The position numbers and the translations under genes were made by a program. Below are positions 1 to 6,524 of a DNA stretch of 10,331 nucleotides, piece after piece (position 1 is the stretch's first letter; each line of letters starts with the position of its first letter). The stretch covers positions 1-10,331 of the forward strand of contig CALGGQ010000270.1 of NCBI GenBank assembly GCA_937915775.1. The letters are read 5' to 3'. The notes below the pieces were generated by a model. The model saw only the letters and a program-made list of their open reading frames with translations. It made no database searches and was not told where the DNA came from. Source of the DNA: an uncultured Clostridia bacterium. GTDB lineage: Bacteria; Bacillota; Clostridia; Oscillospirales; Acutalibacteraceae.

Positions 1-943
1 TGATAATGGTTAGCATTAATTCAAATAACGCCGTAATTAAATCAGGCTCGCTTTTCCTGTAACGATAAATCAGGAAGAAATACTGCCTCGGTTTTCTGTC
101 AGGCGCACGAAGCAAGCGGAAGCCTGCCTCTTTATGATGCTGGTCTAACCGTTCCTTAATAGCCTCTTTGGTATAGTTTTTACCAAGGCTATCAAGTCGA
201 ACAGCCCTTTCCCAGTCAGGAGTAATAACCGCTGGGTGATCATAACGGAAATCTCTGACAAAGCGGTAGCCGAGGCATTCCATATAATACTTAAAATCGG
301 CAACAAAAACAGTATTTGCAAGTGCCTCGTCTACATCGTGACGCAGCATATCTCGGTGTGTAATGATACCGTTCTTTTTCAGCCAGTATTCCTTCTTGTT
401 ACCACCGTAGAAATTTGCGTTTTCCAATACTGACAGTTCACGGCTTTTGCATATCTCGTCAGATACCCTGCGAAGTTCCTTATGGTCGCCGATTCTGTTA
501 CGGTACTTCTTGCCGTCTTTGAAAGAAGTGCTGTTTATGACAAAGTGATTATGAAGCTTGTCGGTATTCAGATGTGTAGTAACCACTACCTGAAACCTGT
601 CGCCCCACATACGCCTTGCCGTTTCAATGCCGATTTCATGCGCTTCCTGCGGAGTAACCTCTCCTGCACGAAAACTTTGATAACCGTGATAAGCAACAAC
701 AGAACCACGCTCGCCGTATCGTTTCTTAACAGCACACATTTCCTCATAAGCACGATGCTTGGAACAGTTAATGCCCGACACATACATCTGCTCGTCGGTT
801 TTCTCGCTGTTAGAAGCATATTTCAGCGTAGCATATAAGTCCTCATCAAGAAACTTCTGCTCCATAGTTTTGTCAGGATTTTCCGCATAAGTCAAGACAT
901 CCTTTAACCGTCCTCTGACGGGCCAGAAGCCTGTGGTTGCCAC
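1..943 (-). CDS. MOBP-type relaxase (mobilization nuclease), C-terminus cut by window edge
   Basis: This relaxase would nick one strand at an origin of transfer and pilot it during conjugative mobilization. The frame is open from a GTG at 943 to base 1, giving 314 codons with no stop, so the C-terminus lies outside the window. The GTG is preceded 7 nt upstream by AAGGAGG (951-957). The protein begins MATTGFWPVRGRLK. Residues 16-26 (VLTYAENPDKT) look like relaxase motif I, with Tyr19 the probable nicking residue. Residues 124-134 (HLNTDKLHNHF) are the histidine motif, with His124, His131 and His133 as metal ligands. This pattern is known for the MOBP group of Gram-positive elements. Its start lies inside the mobC coding region (40-bp overlap), which suggests translational coupling. 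The family call is firm, but the exact element is unknown. No type IV secretion genes are visible, so a mobilizable rather than self-transmissible element is an inference. Confidence 0.9.
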   Translation of the reverse strand, partial: MATTGFWPVRGRLKDVLTYAENPDKTMEQKFLDEDLYATLKYASNSEKTDEQMYVSGINCSKHRAYEEMCAVKKRYGERGSVVAYHGYQSFRAGEVTPQEAHEIGIETARRMWGDRFQVVVTTHLNTDKLHNHFVINSTSFKDGKKYRNRIGDHKELRRVSDEICKSRELSVLENANFYGGNKKEYWLKKNGIITHRDMLRHDVDEALANTVFVADFKYYMECLGYRFVRDFRYDHPAVITPDWERAVRLDSLGKNYTKEAIKERLDQHHKEAGFRLLRAPDRKPRQYFFLIYRYRKSEPDLITALFELMLTII

Positions 944-1239
944 GGCAGCACCTCCTTGTCAGGTCTAATCAATTCTTGCTCAATTTCTGCAAGTAAATAC
1001 AAAGCGACTGAATTAATCTCTGAAGGAAATGGTTCTTCACACAGTTTGTCTAGTTTCTCGCAGAAATGATAAAAAGCGTCAGGCGGCACCGCTTTCGGTG
1101 CAAAGCCCAACGCCCTTTGACGAATATATTCACTTTGTTTCAGTCCGCAGCTTTCAGCATTACGCTTAATTCTGCGCTTTTCTTTTTCCGTAACCGTGAA
1201 ATATATTCCCGGTTGCTTTTGTTTTGGTTTCTTTTCCAT
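904..1239 (-). CDS. MobC-like relaxosome accessory protein
   Basis: This 111-residue basic protein is probably a ribbon-helix-helix DNA-binding accessory that helps the relaxase act at oriT. Residues 11-45 hold the family signature: a short strand (GIYFTVTEKEKRRIK), then a helix-turn-helix region ending in SEYIRQRALG. This is the usual layout of MobC/relaxosome proteins. The ATG at 1239 is chosen because GGAGG (1247-1251) lies 7 nt upstream. A longer reading frame back to 1290 would run through the hairpin at 1264-1297 and has no comparable ribosome site. The 3' end overlaps the relaxase start by 40 bp. The gene has almost no room for its own promoter downstream of the hairpin, so it probably depends on read-through from hipB/hipA or on a promoter inside hipA. 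The fold assignment is from sequence pattern only. Confidence 0.8.
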   Translation of the reverse strand: MEKKPKQKQPGIYFTVTEKEKRRIKRNAESCGLKQSEYIRQRALGFAPKAVPPDAFYHFCEKLDKLCEEPFPSEINSVALYLLAEIEQELIRPDKEVLPWQPQASGPSEDG

Positions 1240-1259
1240 AATTTTTCCTCCATAAATGC

Positions 1260-1297
1260 AAAAAGAGCCGATGAACAAATTAATGCTCATCGGCTCT
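1260..1297 (-). terminator. Rho-independent terminator or attenuator between hipA-like gene and mobC
   Basis: A perfect 11-bp stem (AGAGCCGATGA at 1264-1274 paired with TCATCGGCTCT at 1287-1297) has a 12-nt loop. Read on the minus strand, it is followed by a TTTTT run. It lies 11 nt after the kinase stop codon. The mobC ribosome site begins only about 12 bases further on, so the same hairpin may also limit mob expression. Confidence 0.75.
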
Positions 1298-1308
1298 GTG
1301 TGTTGGTA

Positions 1309-2214
1309 TTATCTTTCTTGTTCCAATTCACGCTTGCGAATCTTTTTGAGTGCCGGAACAAGAATTCTTTCATAACGTTCCTTTATCATTGTTTTATAAA
1401 ACTTCTTTTGGATATCGCCGATAAACGGTGTATCATCAATTATTGTATAAACATCTCTTAAATTGATTTTAGACATGATTCGCTTCAGCGCAGCATTGCA
1501 ATCCTTATCCTGCAGAGAAGTAATGAAGGTATAATAATTGATACGGCTTCCGTTTATTCTAATGGATGAGGTGGGCATATCATATACTCTTGCTCTCATC
1601 TCATCAGGGTCGCTCATTATCATTTCCATCATTTTCTCATCAGCCTGCGGATACAAACTGCTACCGCAGTCATAAACTGGCGCTAATTCCATTTTGTCCG
1701 TAATCGGGTCATAAAGAAAGCCCCAGTTACCATTGTGTCTATCCCAGTTTCCTATTAAGCTATCAACAATAAACATATCCCAAAATCGTCTTTTCAGTTG
1801 AATCGGGTCTATGGCGGTTTGTTCCTCAAAGGTTTCTTTAATATCGCTTAACTCGGTTCCTGTTCCGTTACCCTCTGAATCAATAATTTGATTCTTTAGA
1901 GATGCGAAATCTTGTAAAACCTTCCCGTTAATAGCGAAGTCCTTGCAGGCAACGACTATTTTCTCTACACCCTTATTAGTTGTATAAGTTCCAAGAATTA
2001 CCTCTTGAACAGGAACGCCAGCCAATTTGAATATCTTACATCCAAGATATTCAGCAATACAACTATTGCTGTAACTCAAATCATCATTTCTCGGTGCTGT
2101 GGGAGGAAATTTTAACATATACAACTCACCGTCATATATAATGGAAATTTTACCGCCGTTTGCACCGGAGTATGCTTTATTCCTTTTTTCAAGCTTAGTA
2201 AAATCAACAGCCAA
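1309..2214 (-). CDS. HipA/CtkA-like Ser/Thr protein kinase (toxin-like), short form
   Basis: This 301-residue protein has the kinase signatures of the HipA family. A glycine-rich segment near residues 17-21 (SGANG) precedes LYMLKFP, where Lys35 is the likely ATP-binding lysine. The catalytic loop is NWDRHNGNWG (156-165), with Asp158 as base and Asn163 as metal ligand. A DFG-equivalent follows (YDCGSSL, Asp182). It is much shorter than HipA of E. coli (about 440 residues) and starts directly at the nucleotide-binding part, so it lacks the usual N-terminal subdomain and resembles the CtkA-like short kinases. The start is a TTG at 2214 immediately after the hipB-like stop, with AGGAGG 8 nt upstream. 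The HipA family phosphorylates protein substrates, for example a tRNA synthetase, to arrest growth. The target here is unknown, and a stabilization role for the mobile element is an inference. Confidence 0.85.
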   Translation of the reverse strand: MAVDFTKLEKRNKAYSGANGGKISIIYDGELYMLKFPPTAPRNDDLSYSNSCIAEYLGCKIFKLAGVPVQEVILGTYTTNKGVEKIVVACKDFAINGKVLQDFASLKNQIIDSEGNGTGTELSDIKETFEEQTAIDPIQLKRRFWDMFIVDSLIGNWDRHNGNWGFLYDPITDKMELAPVYDCGSSLYPQADEKMMEMIMSDPDEMRARVYDMPTSSIRINGSRINYYTFITSLQDKDCNAALKRIMSKINLRDVYTIIDDTPFIGDIQKKFYKTMIKERYERILVPALKKIRKRELEQER

Positions 2215-2640
2215 CTATATCGCCTCCTTTACAAGTCCAAGATATTTGCTGCGTAAATACCACGCTTGGTCTGGGGATATTTCTCCGCTGACCTCGGCTG
2301 TATTAATATCGCTTTGAAGCTCGCAATAATCACAATCATAGCGAAGATATTTTTTGCCGCTTGTTTTAAGTTTAATTGCTTTTTTCATATTATCCAAAGA
2401 AACTTTCAAATACTTTGGTAATGCCGTTTCATAATGATTGTTTGAATCAGCAGCCTGCATAATATCCTCCATTGAGCAGTTAAGCGCTCTTGATAATTGC
2501 AAAACTGTTTTTGCATTACAGTTTTCAATAGAGCTTTTACCAGAGCAAATATCAATAACTGTTGTTTTCGGAACACCGCTTATTTGTGATAAACGGTACA
2601 TGGAAATGTTTTTATCATTTAAAATAGTTTGTAAACTCAC
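2215..2640 (-). CDS. XRE-family HTH regulator, HipB-like antitoxin candidate with C-terminal extension
   Basis: This 141-residue protein has an N-terminal XRE helix-turn-helix (about residues 3-62). The recognition part reads YRLSQISGVPKTTVIDICSG, and NAKTVLQLSRALNCSMEDI closes the fold. Residues 70-141 form an extra domain I do not recognise (KYLKVSLDNMKKAIK, then a YDCDYCEL segment). It is larger than classic HipB (about 88 residues). The start is a GTG at 2640; the next in-frame codon but one upstream is a stop, and the later ATG (Met14) lacks a ribosome site. The ribosome site for the GTG is weak. The stop codon touches the start of the kinase gene, so the pair is one transcript. It most likely represses its own promoter through the palindrome at 2673-2684 and neutralises the kinase; both roles are inferred from family and context. 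Confidence 0.8.
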   Translation of the reverse strand: MSLQTILNDKNISMYRLSQISGVPKTTVIDICSGKSSIENCNAKTVLQLSRALNCSMEDIMQAADSNNHYETALPKYLKVSLDNMKKAIKLKTSGKKYLRYDCDYCELQSDINTAEVSGEISPDQAWYLRSKYLGLVKEAI

Positions 2641-2666
2641 AATTCATCATCTCACTTTCTATTACT

Positions 2667-2695
2667 ATTATATCGGTATACCGACCGTTTGTCAA
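2667..2695 (-). promoter_or_regulatory. Consensus sigma-70/SigA promoter with palindromic operator for the hipB/hipA-like operon
   Basis: On the minus strand, a perfect -35 TTGACA (2690-2695) and perfect -10 TATAAT (2667-2672) are separated by exactly 17 bp. The spacer contains the perfect 12-bp palindrome TCGGTATACCGA (2673-2684), which abuts the -10. The -35 itself is the centre of a near-palindrome, GTTTGACAAAC. A very strong promoter with an embedded dyad is what autoregulation by the HTH protein would need. Confidence 0.8.
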
Positions 2696-2772
2696 ACATT
2701 GTTTATATTTTACATGATACTGATATAAAAAATCTATAGTATCGTTCAAATATTAAACAAACTGCGTTATCA

Positions 2773-2793
2773 AATACACCCAATGAGTGTATT
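2773..2793. repeat. Short inverted repeat in the gap between hipB-like promoter and IS
   Basis: AATACAC (2773-2779) pairs with GTGTATT (2787-2793) around a 7-nt loop. No gene is visible in 2700-2833. The stem is short and has no T-run, so it is not called a terminator. It could be an old element end or a binding site. Confidence 0.35.
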
Positions 2794-2833
2794 AGTCAAG
2801 AATCAATTTTGAGTCGCAGAGGGTTTTAGGGAG

Positions 2834-2850
2834 AGATTGTGTCAAAAGTG
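2834..2850 (+). repeat. IS1182-family left terminal inverted repeat
   Basis: Seventeen bases match the complement of 4470-4486 at all but one position. The repeat contains TGTCAA (2840-2845), that is TTGACA pointing left out of the element. Confidence 0.85.
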
Positions 2851-2879
2851 TTTAAATATAATAGAAAATATGGTATAAT
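2851..2879 (+). promoter_or_regulatory. Probable transposase promoter
   Basis: TTTAAA (2851-2856) and a perfect TATAAT (2874-2879) are separated by 17 bp, just inside the left inverted repeat and 34 bp before the transposase ATG. The -35 is weak (4 of 6), as is usual for an IS. The ribosome site AAAGG (2901-2905) is also weak. Confidence 0.55.
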
Positions 2880-2913
2880 AGAATTAACGAAAACAAGGGA
2901 AAAGGTATGGTAA

Positions 2914-4392
2914 ATGGAATTCATTAACGGACAAAGCAGAGAACAAATCACACTGTTACCGGCAAGCATCGATGACTACATTGATGAGAACAACTCAACA
3001 AGAGTTATTGATGCCTATGTCGATACGCTGGATATGAAAAAGCTCGGCTTTGCAAAATACCTTCCAAATGATACGGGCAGACCGATGTATTCACCAAAAG
3101 ACCTTTTGAAGCTGTACATATACGGATACATGAACAGAGTTCGCTCTTCTCGTAAATTAGAAGCAGAAACCAAAAGAAATCTTGAAGTGATATGGCTTTT
3201 AAGAGGTCTAACACCAGATCACAAAACCATATCCCGTTTTCGTCAAAACAATCCCCAAGCACTGAAAAATGTTTTTAGAGATTTTGTTCAGTTGTGCGAC
3301 AAATTAAATCTGTTCGGAAAAGAATTAATCGCTATTGATGGCAGCAAGTTCAAAGCGTGGAATACCAAAGATAGAAATTTCACAAAGGACAAGCTTGCTG
3401 ACAGAATTAAAAGAATTGATGAAAAGATAGACGAATATATCCGTTTGCTTGAAGATAACGATGACAATGACGGCAATGCTTCCAATGTGAATGTGGAAGA
3501 AATCATTGACGCAATATATCGCCTTCAGAACAGACGTGATGATTATGCCGAATACAAGGATGAGATAGAAAACGGCGATGAAATGCAAGTATCATTAACC
3601 GATCCTGACAGCAGGCTGATGAAAACCAAAAATGGTCTGGACGTTTGCTTAAATGTGCAAACTGCTGTTGACAGTAAAAACAAAATGGTGGTTGAATTTA
3701 CTGTTGAAAATCAAGTTCAGGATAAAAACTTAATGAGTCCACTTGCTAAAAAATCCAAGGAAACACTTAACGTTGACGATTTAACTGTTGTAGCTGATAA
3801 TGGCTACGACAGCATAAGCGATGTTGCTCAGGTATACAATGATGGAATGATTCCGGTTATTACAGGCGGTGATTATGAATTCTTTGTAGAAACCACTAAA
3901 GAAGATGCAGAGCAAATCACAGATTACACAAAAGGCATCGCTCGTTGTGTTTACTTTCCAAACAGAAACATATTTGTTTGTCCTATGGGGCAAGTACTCT
4001 ATCCGAGCTCATACACCAAGAAAAGACACTTAGCAAAATACTTAAACGCAAAGGCGTGTTCACACTGTGCTAACAAGTGTACCGTTTCAAACGTATATCG
4101 TGCTGAGCGACGAGTGAAACCTTCTGAATTTACAAAAGAATATGACGACAAAGAACTTTATCTAAAAAAAGTTCAGGTTCTTCAAAACAAAGAAATTGCT
4201 CGCCAACGAAAAAGTATTGTTGAGCACGTCTTTGGAACCGTCAAAAGAAATTTCGGCATCTCCTACCTGTTGTTAAAAGGCAAGCAAAAGGCAGAAGGTG
4301 AAATTTCGCTTGCCTTCCTGTCACTAAACATTAAGAGAGCAATCAATATTATCGGAGTAAAGAGATTGATAGCAGCAATCCAGACTGCATAA
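2914..4392 (+). CDS. IS1182-family DDE transposase
   Basis: This 492-residue transposase is full length for the family. The N-terminal part (about 1-130) is the DUF772-type region, with GRPMYSPKDLLKLYIYGYMN (55-74) and LRGLTPDHKTISRFR (96-110). The catalytic DDE residues can be placed: Asp142 in IAIDGSKFKAWN, Asp295 in VVADNGYDS and Glu437 in IVEHVFGTVKRNFG. A Cys cluster (Cys356, Cys382, Cys385, Cys389) looks like the zinc-binding insert common in IS1182 members. Residues 160-225 are a charged, coiled-coil-like linker rich in Asp, Asn and Glu. The ATG at 2914 follows AAAGG by 8 nt. Nothing appears broken, so the protein is probably active. It catalyses cut-and-paste or related movement of the element defined by the 17-bp ends. 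Confidence 0.93.
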   Translation: MEFINGQSREQITLLPASIDDYIDENNSTRVIDAYVDTLDMKKLGFAKYLPNDTGRPMYSPKDLLKLYIYGYMNRVRSSRKLEAETKRNLEVIWLLRGLTPDHKTISRFRQNNPQALKNVFRDFVQLCDKLNLFGKELIAIDGSKFKAWNTKDRNFTKDKLADRIKRIDEKIDEYIRLLEDNDDNDGNASNVNVEEIIDAIYRLQNRRDDYAEYKDEIENGDEMQVSLTDPDSRLMKTKNGLDVCLNVQTAVDSKNKMVVEFTVENQVQDKNLMSPLAKKSKETLNVDDLTVVADNGYDSISDVAQVYNDGMIPVITGGDYEFFVETTKEDAEQITDYTKGIARCVYFPNRNIFVCPMGQVLYPSSYTKKRHLAKYLNAKACSHCANKCTVSNVYRAERRVKPSEFTKEYDDKELYLKKVQVLQNKEIARQRKSIVEHVFGTVKRNFGISYLLLKGKQKAEGEISLAFLSLNIKRAINIIGVKRLIAAIQTA

Positions 4393-4469
4393 TCTCTTTT
4401 TTCTTTTCATATTTTCATCATTCTTTTCAAAAGGGGTTTGGGGAATTTTTTCACCAAAGGGAAATTTCT

Positions 4470-4486
4470 CACTTTTGACACAGTCT
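4470..4486 (-). repeat. IS1182-family right terminal inverted repeat
   Basis: This is the partner of 2834-2850. It contains TTGACA (4475-4480) directed into the neighbouring gene. No TATAAT-like hexamer lies 16-18 bp beyond it, so no good hybrid promoter is formed at this insertion. Confidence 0.85.
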
Positions 4487-5050
4487 GGGGACAAGCCCCT
4501 GCCGGAGACGGAAATGCAGCGCCTTTTTGCCGCTATGCACCGCTGCGGCAAAACGACGGTACTGGAGGTCGTGGAATACACGGAGCCGGAGTGCCTTGCC
4601 GGTGCCGAAGTCGCTGTCAGATGCGGCTGCGATATTTTAATGGGCACGGTGTATTTCGATTCCGTCAATGCTTTATGCCAAAAGCACGGTATCCGCTATC
4701 TGCCTTTCGTTGGCGAGGTGAGTGAGCGCCCGTCCGTGCTGGCAGGCGATGTCAACGCCATGATTGAGGAGGCAAACGCCTGTCTGGAAAAGGGTGTGAG
4801 CGGCTTTGATTTGCTCGGCTACCGTTACACGGGCGACGCGGCAAAGCTGAACAGGGAATTTGTTGCGGCTGTCAGGGCGCCTGTCTGTATTGCCGGCAGC
4901 GTCAACAGCTTTGAAAGGCTGGATGAGATTCTGGCAATTCGTCCGTGGGCGTTTACCATCGGCGGTGCGTTTTTTGACGGCTGCTTCGGCGACGGTATGG
5001 CGGCGCAGATTGACCGCGTGATGGATTATCTGGCAGGTGAAACGCGATGA
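4487..5050 (+). pseudogene. 5'-truncated TIM-barrel protein (NanE/ribulose-phosphate-barrel type), interrupted by IS
   Basis: An open frame of about 187 codons runs out of the IS end with no native start. It shows the alternating strands of a phosphate-binding beta/alpha barrel: TTVLEVVE, DILMGTVYFDS, YLPFVGEVSERP, GFDLLGYRYTGDA, PVCIAGSVNSF and FTIGGAFFDG. The last three sit where NanE-type epimerases carry their IGTTLSGYT, IAEGR and VVGGAI segments, so an N-acetylmannosamine-6-phosphate epimerase-like fold is likely. The substrate cannot be told. About the first two strands are missing. Translation could restart at ATG 4514 but would give an incomplete barrel. The 3' end overlaps the yqeG-like start by four bases (ATGA). 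Codon use is GC-rich like the genes that follow and unlike the IS. Function is presumably lost. Confidence 0.65.
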
Positions 5051-5598
5051 AAAGGCTGCTCTATCCCGCCGCTTATGCCGAGAGTCCTTACACGCTGGAC
5101 TATGAGCGGCTGTACGAACGCGGCTTTCGCGGCATACTGTTTGATATTGATAACACGCTCGTGCCGCACGGTGCCGACACCACGCCGGAGGCGGACGCTT
5201 TGCTCGCAAGCGTGCAGCGTGCCGGCTTCAAGGTGCTGCTACTCTCCGATAACGGAGAAGCGCGCATCGCCCGCTTTATGGGGAACAAGGCGCTGCCGTA
5301 CATCAGCAATGCCGGCAAGCCGAAACCGCGCAGCTTTCGCCGCGCGGTGAAAATGCTCGGCTTAAGAAAGCAAGAGGTGCTGGTCATCGGCGACCAGCTG
5401 TTCACGGATATCCTCGGCGCCAACCTTGCCGGGCTTACGGGTATTCTGGTGAAATATATCGGCTATTACGATGCGGGCGATAAGGGTAGACGGCGTGCGC
5501 TTGAAGAAAAGATTCTGGCGCGTTATGCGAAAAGCCGCGCTGCCGAACAGCTCGGCAACATTACAAGGGAGGAGGCGAAGGACGTTGCGCTTCGGTAA
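5047..5598 (+). CDS. yqeG: YqeG-family HAD IIIA phosphatase
   Basis: This 183-residue protein is close to the usual YqeG length. The HAD motifs are complete. Motif I is FDIDNTLVP, with nucleophile Asp33 and Asp35. Motif II is LLLSDNGE, with Ser67. Motif III is GKPKPRSF, with Lys91 or Lys93. Motif IV is GDQLFTDILGAN, with Asp116 and Asp121. The family comprises small cytoplasmic phosphatases related to phosphatidylglycerophosphate phosphatases; the physiological substrate in this lineage is not settled. The ATG overlaps the stop of the TIM-barrel frame (ATGA), and its 3' end overlaps the VanW start by 14 bp, so the three genes form a tight cluster. With the front of the cluster replaced by an IS and no promoter seen just upstream, expression now depends on IS read-through or a weak internal start. 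Confidence 0.88.
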   Translation: MKRLLYPAAYAESPYTLDYERLYERGFRGILFDIDNTLVPHGADTTPEADALLASVQRAGFKVLLLSDNGEARIARFMGNKALPYISNAGKPKPRSFRRAVKMLGLRKQEVLVIGDQLFTDILGANLAGLTGILVKYIGYYDAGDKGRRRALEEKILARYAKSRAAEQLGNITREEAKDVALR

Positions 5599-6415
5599 AT
5601 ACAAACATTTTTCGGACCTCGGTCCGCTCGCCTATGAGATTTCACTGAACAAGGAAATTGTGCGCCGGCACATTAAAAACGCCTTGAGCGACGAGAAAAT
5701 TGCCAAAGAGGTTGCGCCGGATACACTGCCGAACGTCGTTTCTGCGCACCAATCCTGTATGATTAAGCGCGGCCCCGGCGTGGACCCGAAAACGCAGGAA
5801 AACAAGGCGGTCAATATCCGCATTGCTGGTAGCCGCATCAACCGCCTGATCATTCATCCGGGCGAGACGTTTTCCTTCTGGCTCACCGTCGGTCACGCGA
5901 CGAAGCGTAAGGGCTATCAAGAGGGCAGGGTGCTGCAGGGCAGCCGTTTAGTGACGGGTACCGGCGGCGGACTTTGTAACCTCGCAAACACGGTGCATTT
6001 ACTGATTCTGCACAGCCCGCTCACCGTGACGGAATTTCACAGCCATTCGGACGCGCTCGCGCCCGACCAGGGCGAACGCAAGCCGTTTGCCAACGGCACC
6101 TCGGTGTGCTACAACAGCGTGGATTACCGCTTTCGCAACGATACCGACCAGGATTTTCAGCTCTGCATCTGGTGCGACGGTGACAATCTTTGCGGCGAGC
6201 TGCGCAGCGAAACGGAGCTGCCGTACACCTTTGAGCTGCTGGAGGAAAATCATCATTTTCACCGGGAGGGCGAAAAGTTTTACCGCATTTCGCAGATATA
6301 TAAGCTGACGCGCGACAGAGCGACGGGCGAGGTGCTCGATAAAACCCTTGTGCTGGATAATCATTCGGAGGTTCTGTTTGATTACTCCCTCATCCCGCCG
6401 GATTTAATCAAATAA
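5585..6415 (+). CDS. VanW-family protein
   Basis: This 276-residue protein is of the short clostridial VanW type. The VanW domain spans about residues 74-205, with NIRIAGSRINRLIIHPGETF (77-96), the motif GTGGGLCNLAN (125-135) and FHSHSD (151-156). No signal peptide is visible. The start is set to a TTG at 5585 because GGAGG (5571-5575) lies 9 nt upstream and the family N-terminus (FGKYKHFSDLGPLAYEISLNKE) begins there. A longer frame back to 5471 would overlap yqeG by over 100 bp and has no family match. VanW was named from vanB-type glycopeptide-resistance clusters, but its role is unknown. Most homologues, like this one, are not next to resistance genes, so it should not be read as resistance. 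A cell-envelope link is an inference. Confidence 0.87.
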   Translation: MRFGKYKHFSDLGPLAYEISLNKEIVRRHIKNALSDEKIAKEVAPDTLPNVVSAHQSCMIKRGPGVDPKTQENKAVNIRIAGSRINRLIIHPGETFSFWLTVGHATKRKGYQEGRVLQGSRLVTGTGGGLCNLANTVHLLILHSPLTVTEFHSHSDALAPDQGERKPFANGTSVCYNSVDYRFRNDTDQDFQLCIWCDGDNLCGELRSETELPYTFELLEENHHFHREGEKFYRISQIYKLTRDRATGEVLDKTLVLDNHSEVLFDYSLIPPDLIK

Positions 6416-6446
6416 AAAATGCTCGGAAAATCCGAGCATTTTTATT
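6415..6446 (+). terminator. Rho-independent terminator after the vanW-family gene
   Basis: A perfect 13-bp stem (6415-6427 with 6431-6443, core ATGCTCGGA/TCCGAGCAT) has a 3-nt AAA loop and flanking A and T runs. It starts at the last base of the stop codon. The A-run before and T-run after make it potentially bidirectional. Confidence 0.9.
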
Positions 6447-6458
6447 TTGGTATTTCAA

Positions 6459-6524
6459 TTATTTACTTGCTTCTTCAACCGCAACATAAAGTATCGTATT
6501 TGCGCCGTTTGTAGTTGTTGTGTG
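6459..6524 (-). pseudogene. Possible C-terminal remnant of a GGGtGRT-like gene
   Basis: Read on the minus strand, the bases just before a TAA (6459-6461) encode NGANTILYVAVEEASK. The intact GGGtGRT gene 0.9 kb away ends VGATVACAVAVEESQK. Eight of 16 positions agree, including GA and VAVEE, and both runs end at a stop. No longer match is seen upstream, so only a tail would be left. The stretch is short, and chance resemblance remains possible. Confidence 0.3.

Larger units (their letters stand above)
2834..4486 (+). mobile_element. Complete IS1182-family insertion sequence
   Basis: The element is about 1653 bp. It carries one transposase gene and 17-bp terminal inverted repeats with one mismatch: left end 2834-2850 (AGATTGTGTCAAAAGTG) and right end 4470-4486, whose complement reads AGACTGTGTCAAAAGTG. 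No target-site duplication is apparent in the flanks (GGAG on the left, GGGG on the right). The right end joins directly to a truncated TIM-barrel gene read in the same direction, and no terminator is visible between the transposase stop and the right end. Both ends carry TTGACA facing outward. Confidence 0.88.

Noticed and set aside
482..838. Plus-strand open frame of 118 codons
   Set aside because: It lies antisense to the relaxase, which shows clear catalytic motifs over the same bases. No ribosome site or family pattern is seen.
1240..1290. Longer N-terminus for the MobC-like protein starting at 1290
   Set aside because: It would translate the terminator hairpin and lacks a ribosome site. 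GGAGG at 1247-1251 points to ATG 1239.
1505..1513. ATCCTGC, similar to the nick-site core of IncP-type MOBP plasmids
   Set aside because: It lies inside the kinase coding region with no flanking inverted repeat, so a chance match is likelier than an oriT.
1309..2640. Tripartite HipBST system
   Set aside because: Only two genes are present. The HTH protein's extension does not visibly resemble the HipA N-terminal subdomain, so HipBST was not called.
4673..5209. Minus-strand open frame of 178 codons
   Set aside because: It is an Arg-rich antisense shadow of the barrel and YqeG genes, with no recognisable domain.
5471..5584. N-terminal extension of the VanW-family protein
   Set aside because: It overlaps yqeG in another frame. 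The TTG at 5585 has GGAGG at a proper distance and begins the family N-terminus.
5585..6415. Glycopeptide resistance locus because of the VanW family name
   Set aside because: No ligase, VanX, VanH or sensor-regulator genes are present. Stand-alone VanW proteins are common in Clostridia.
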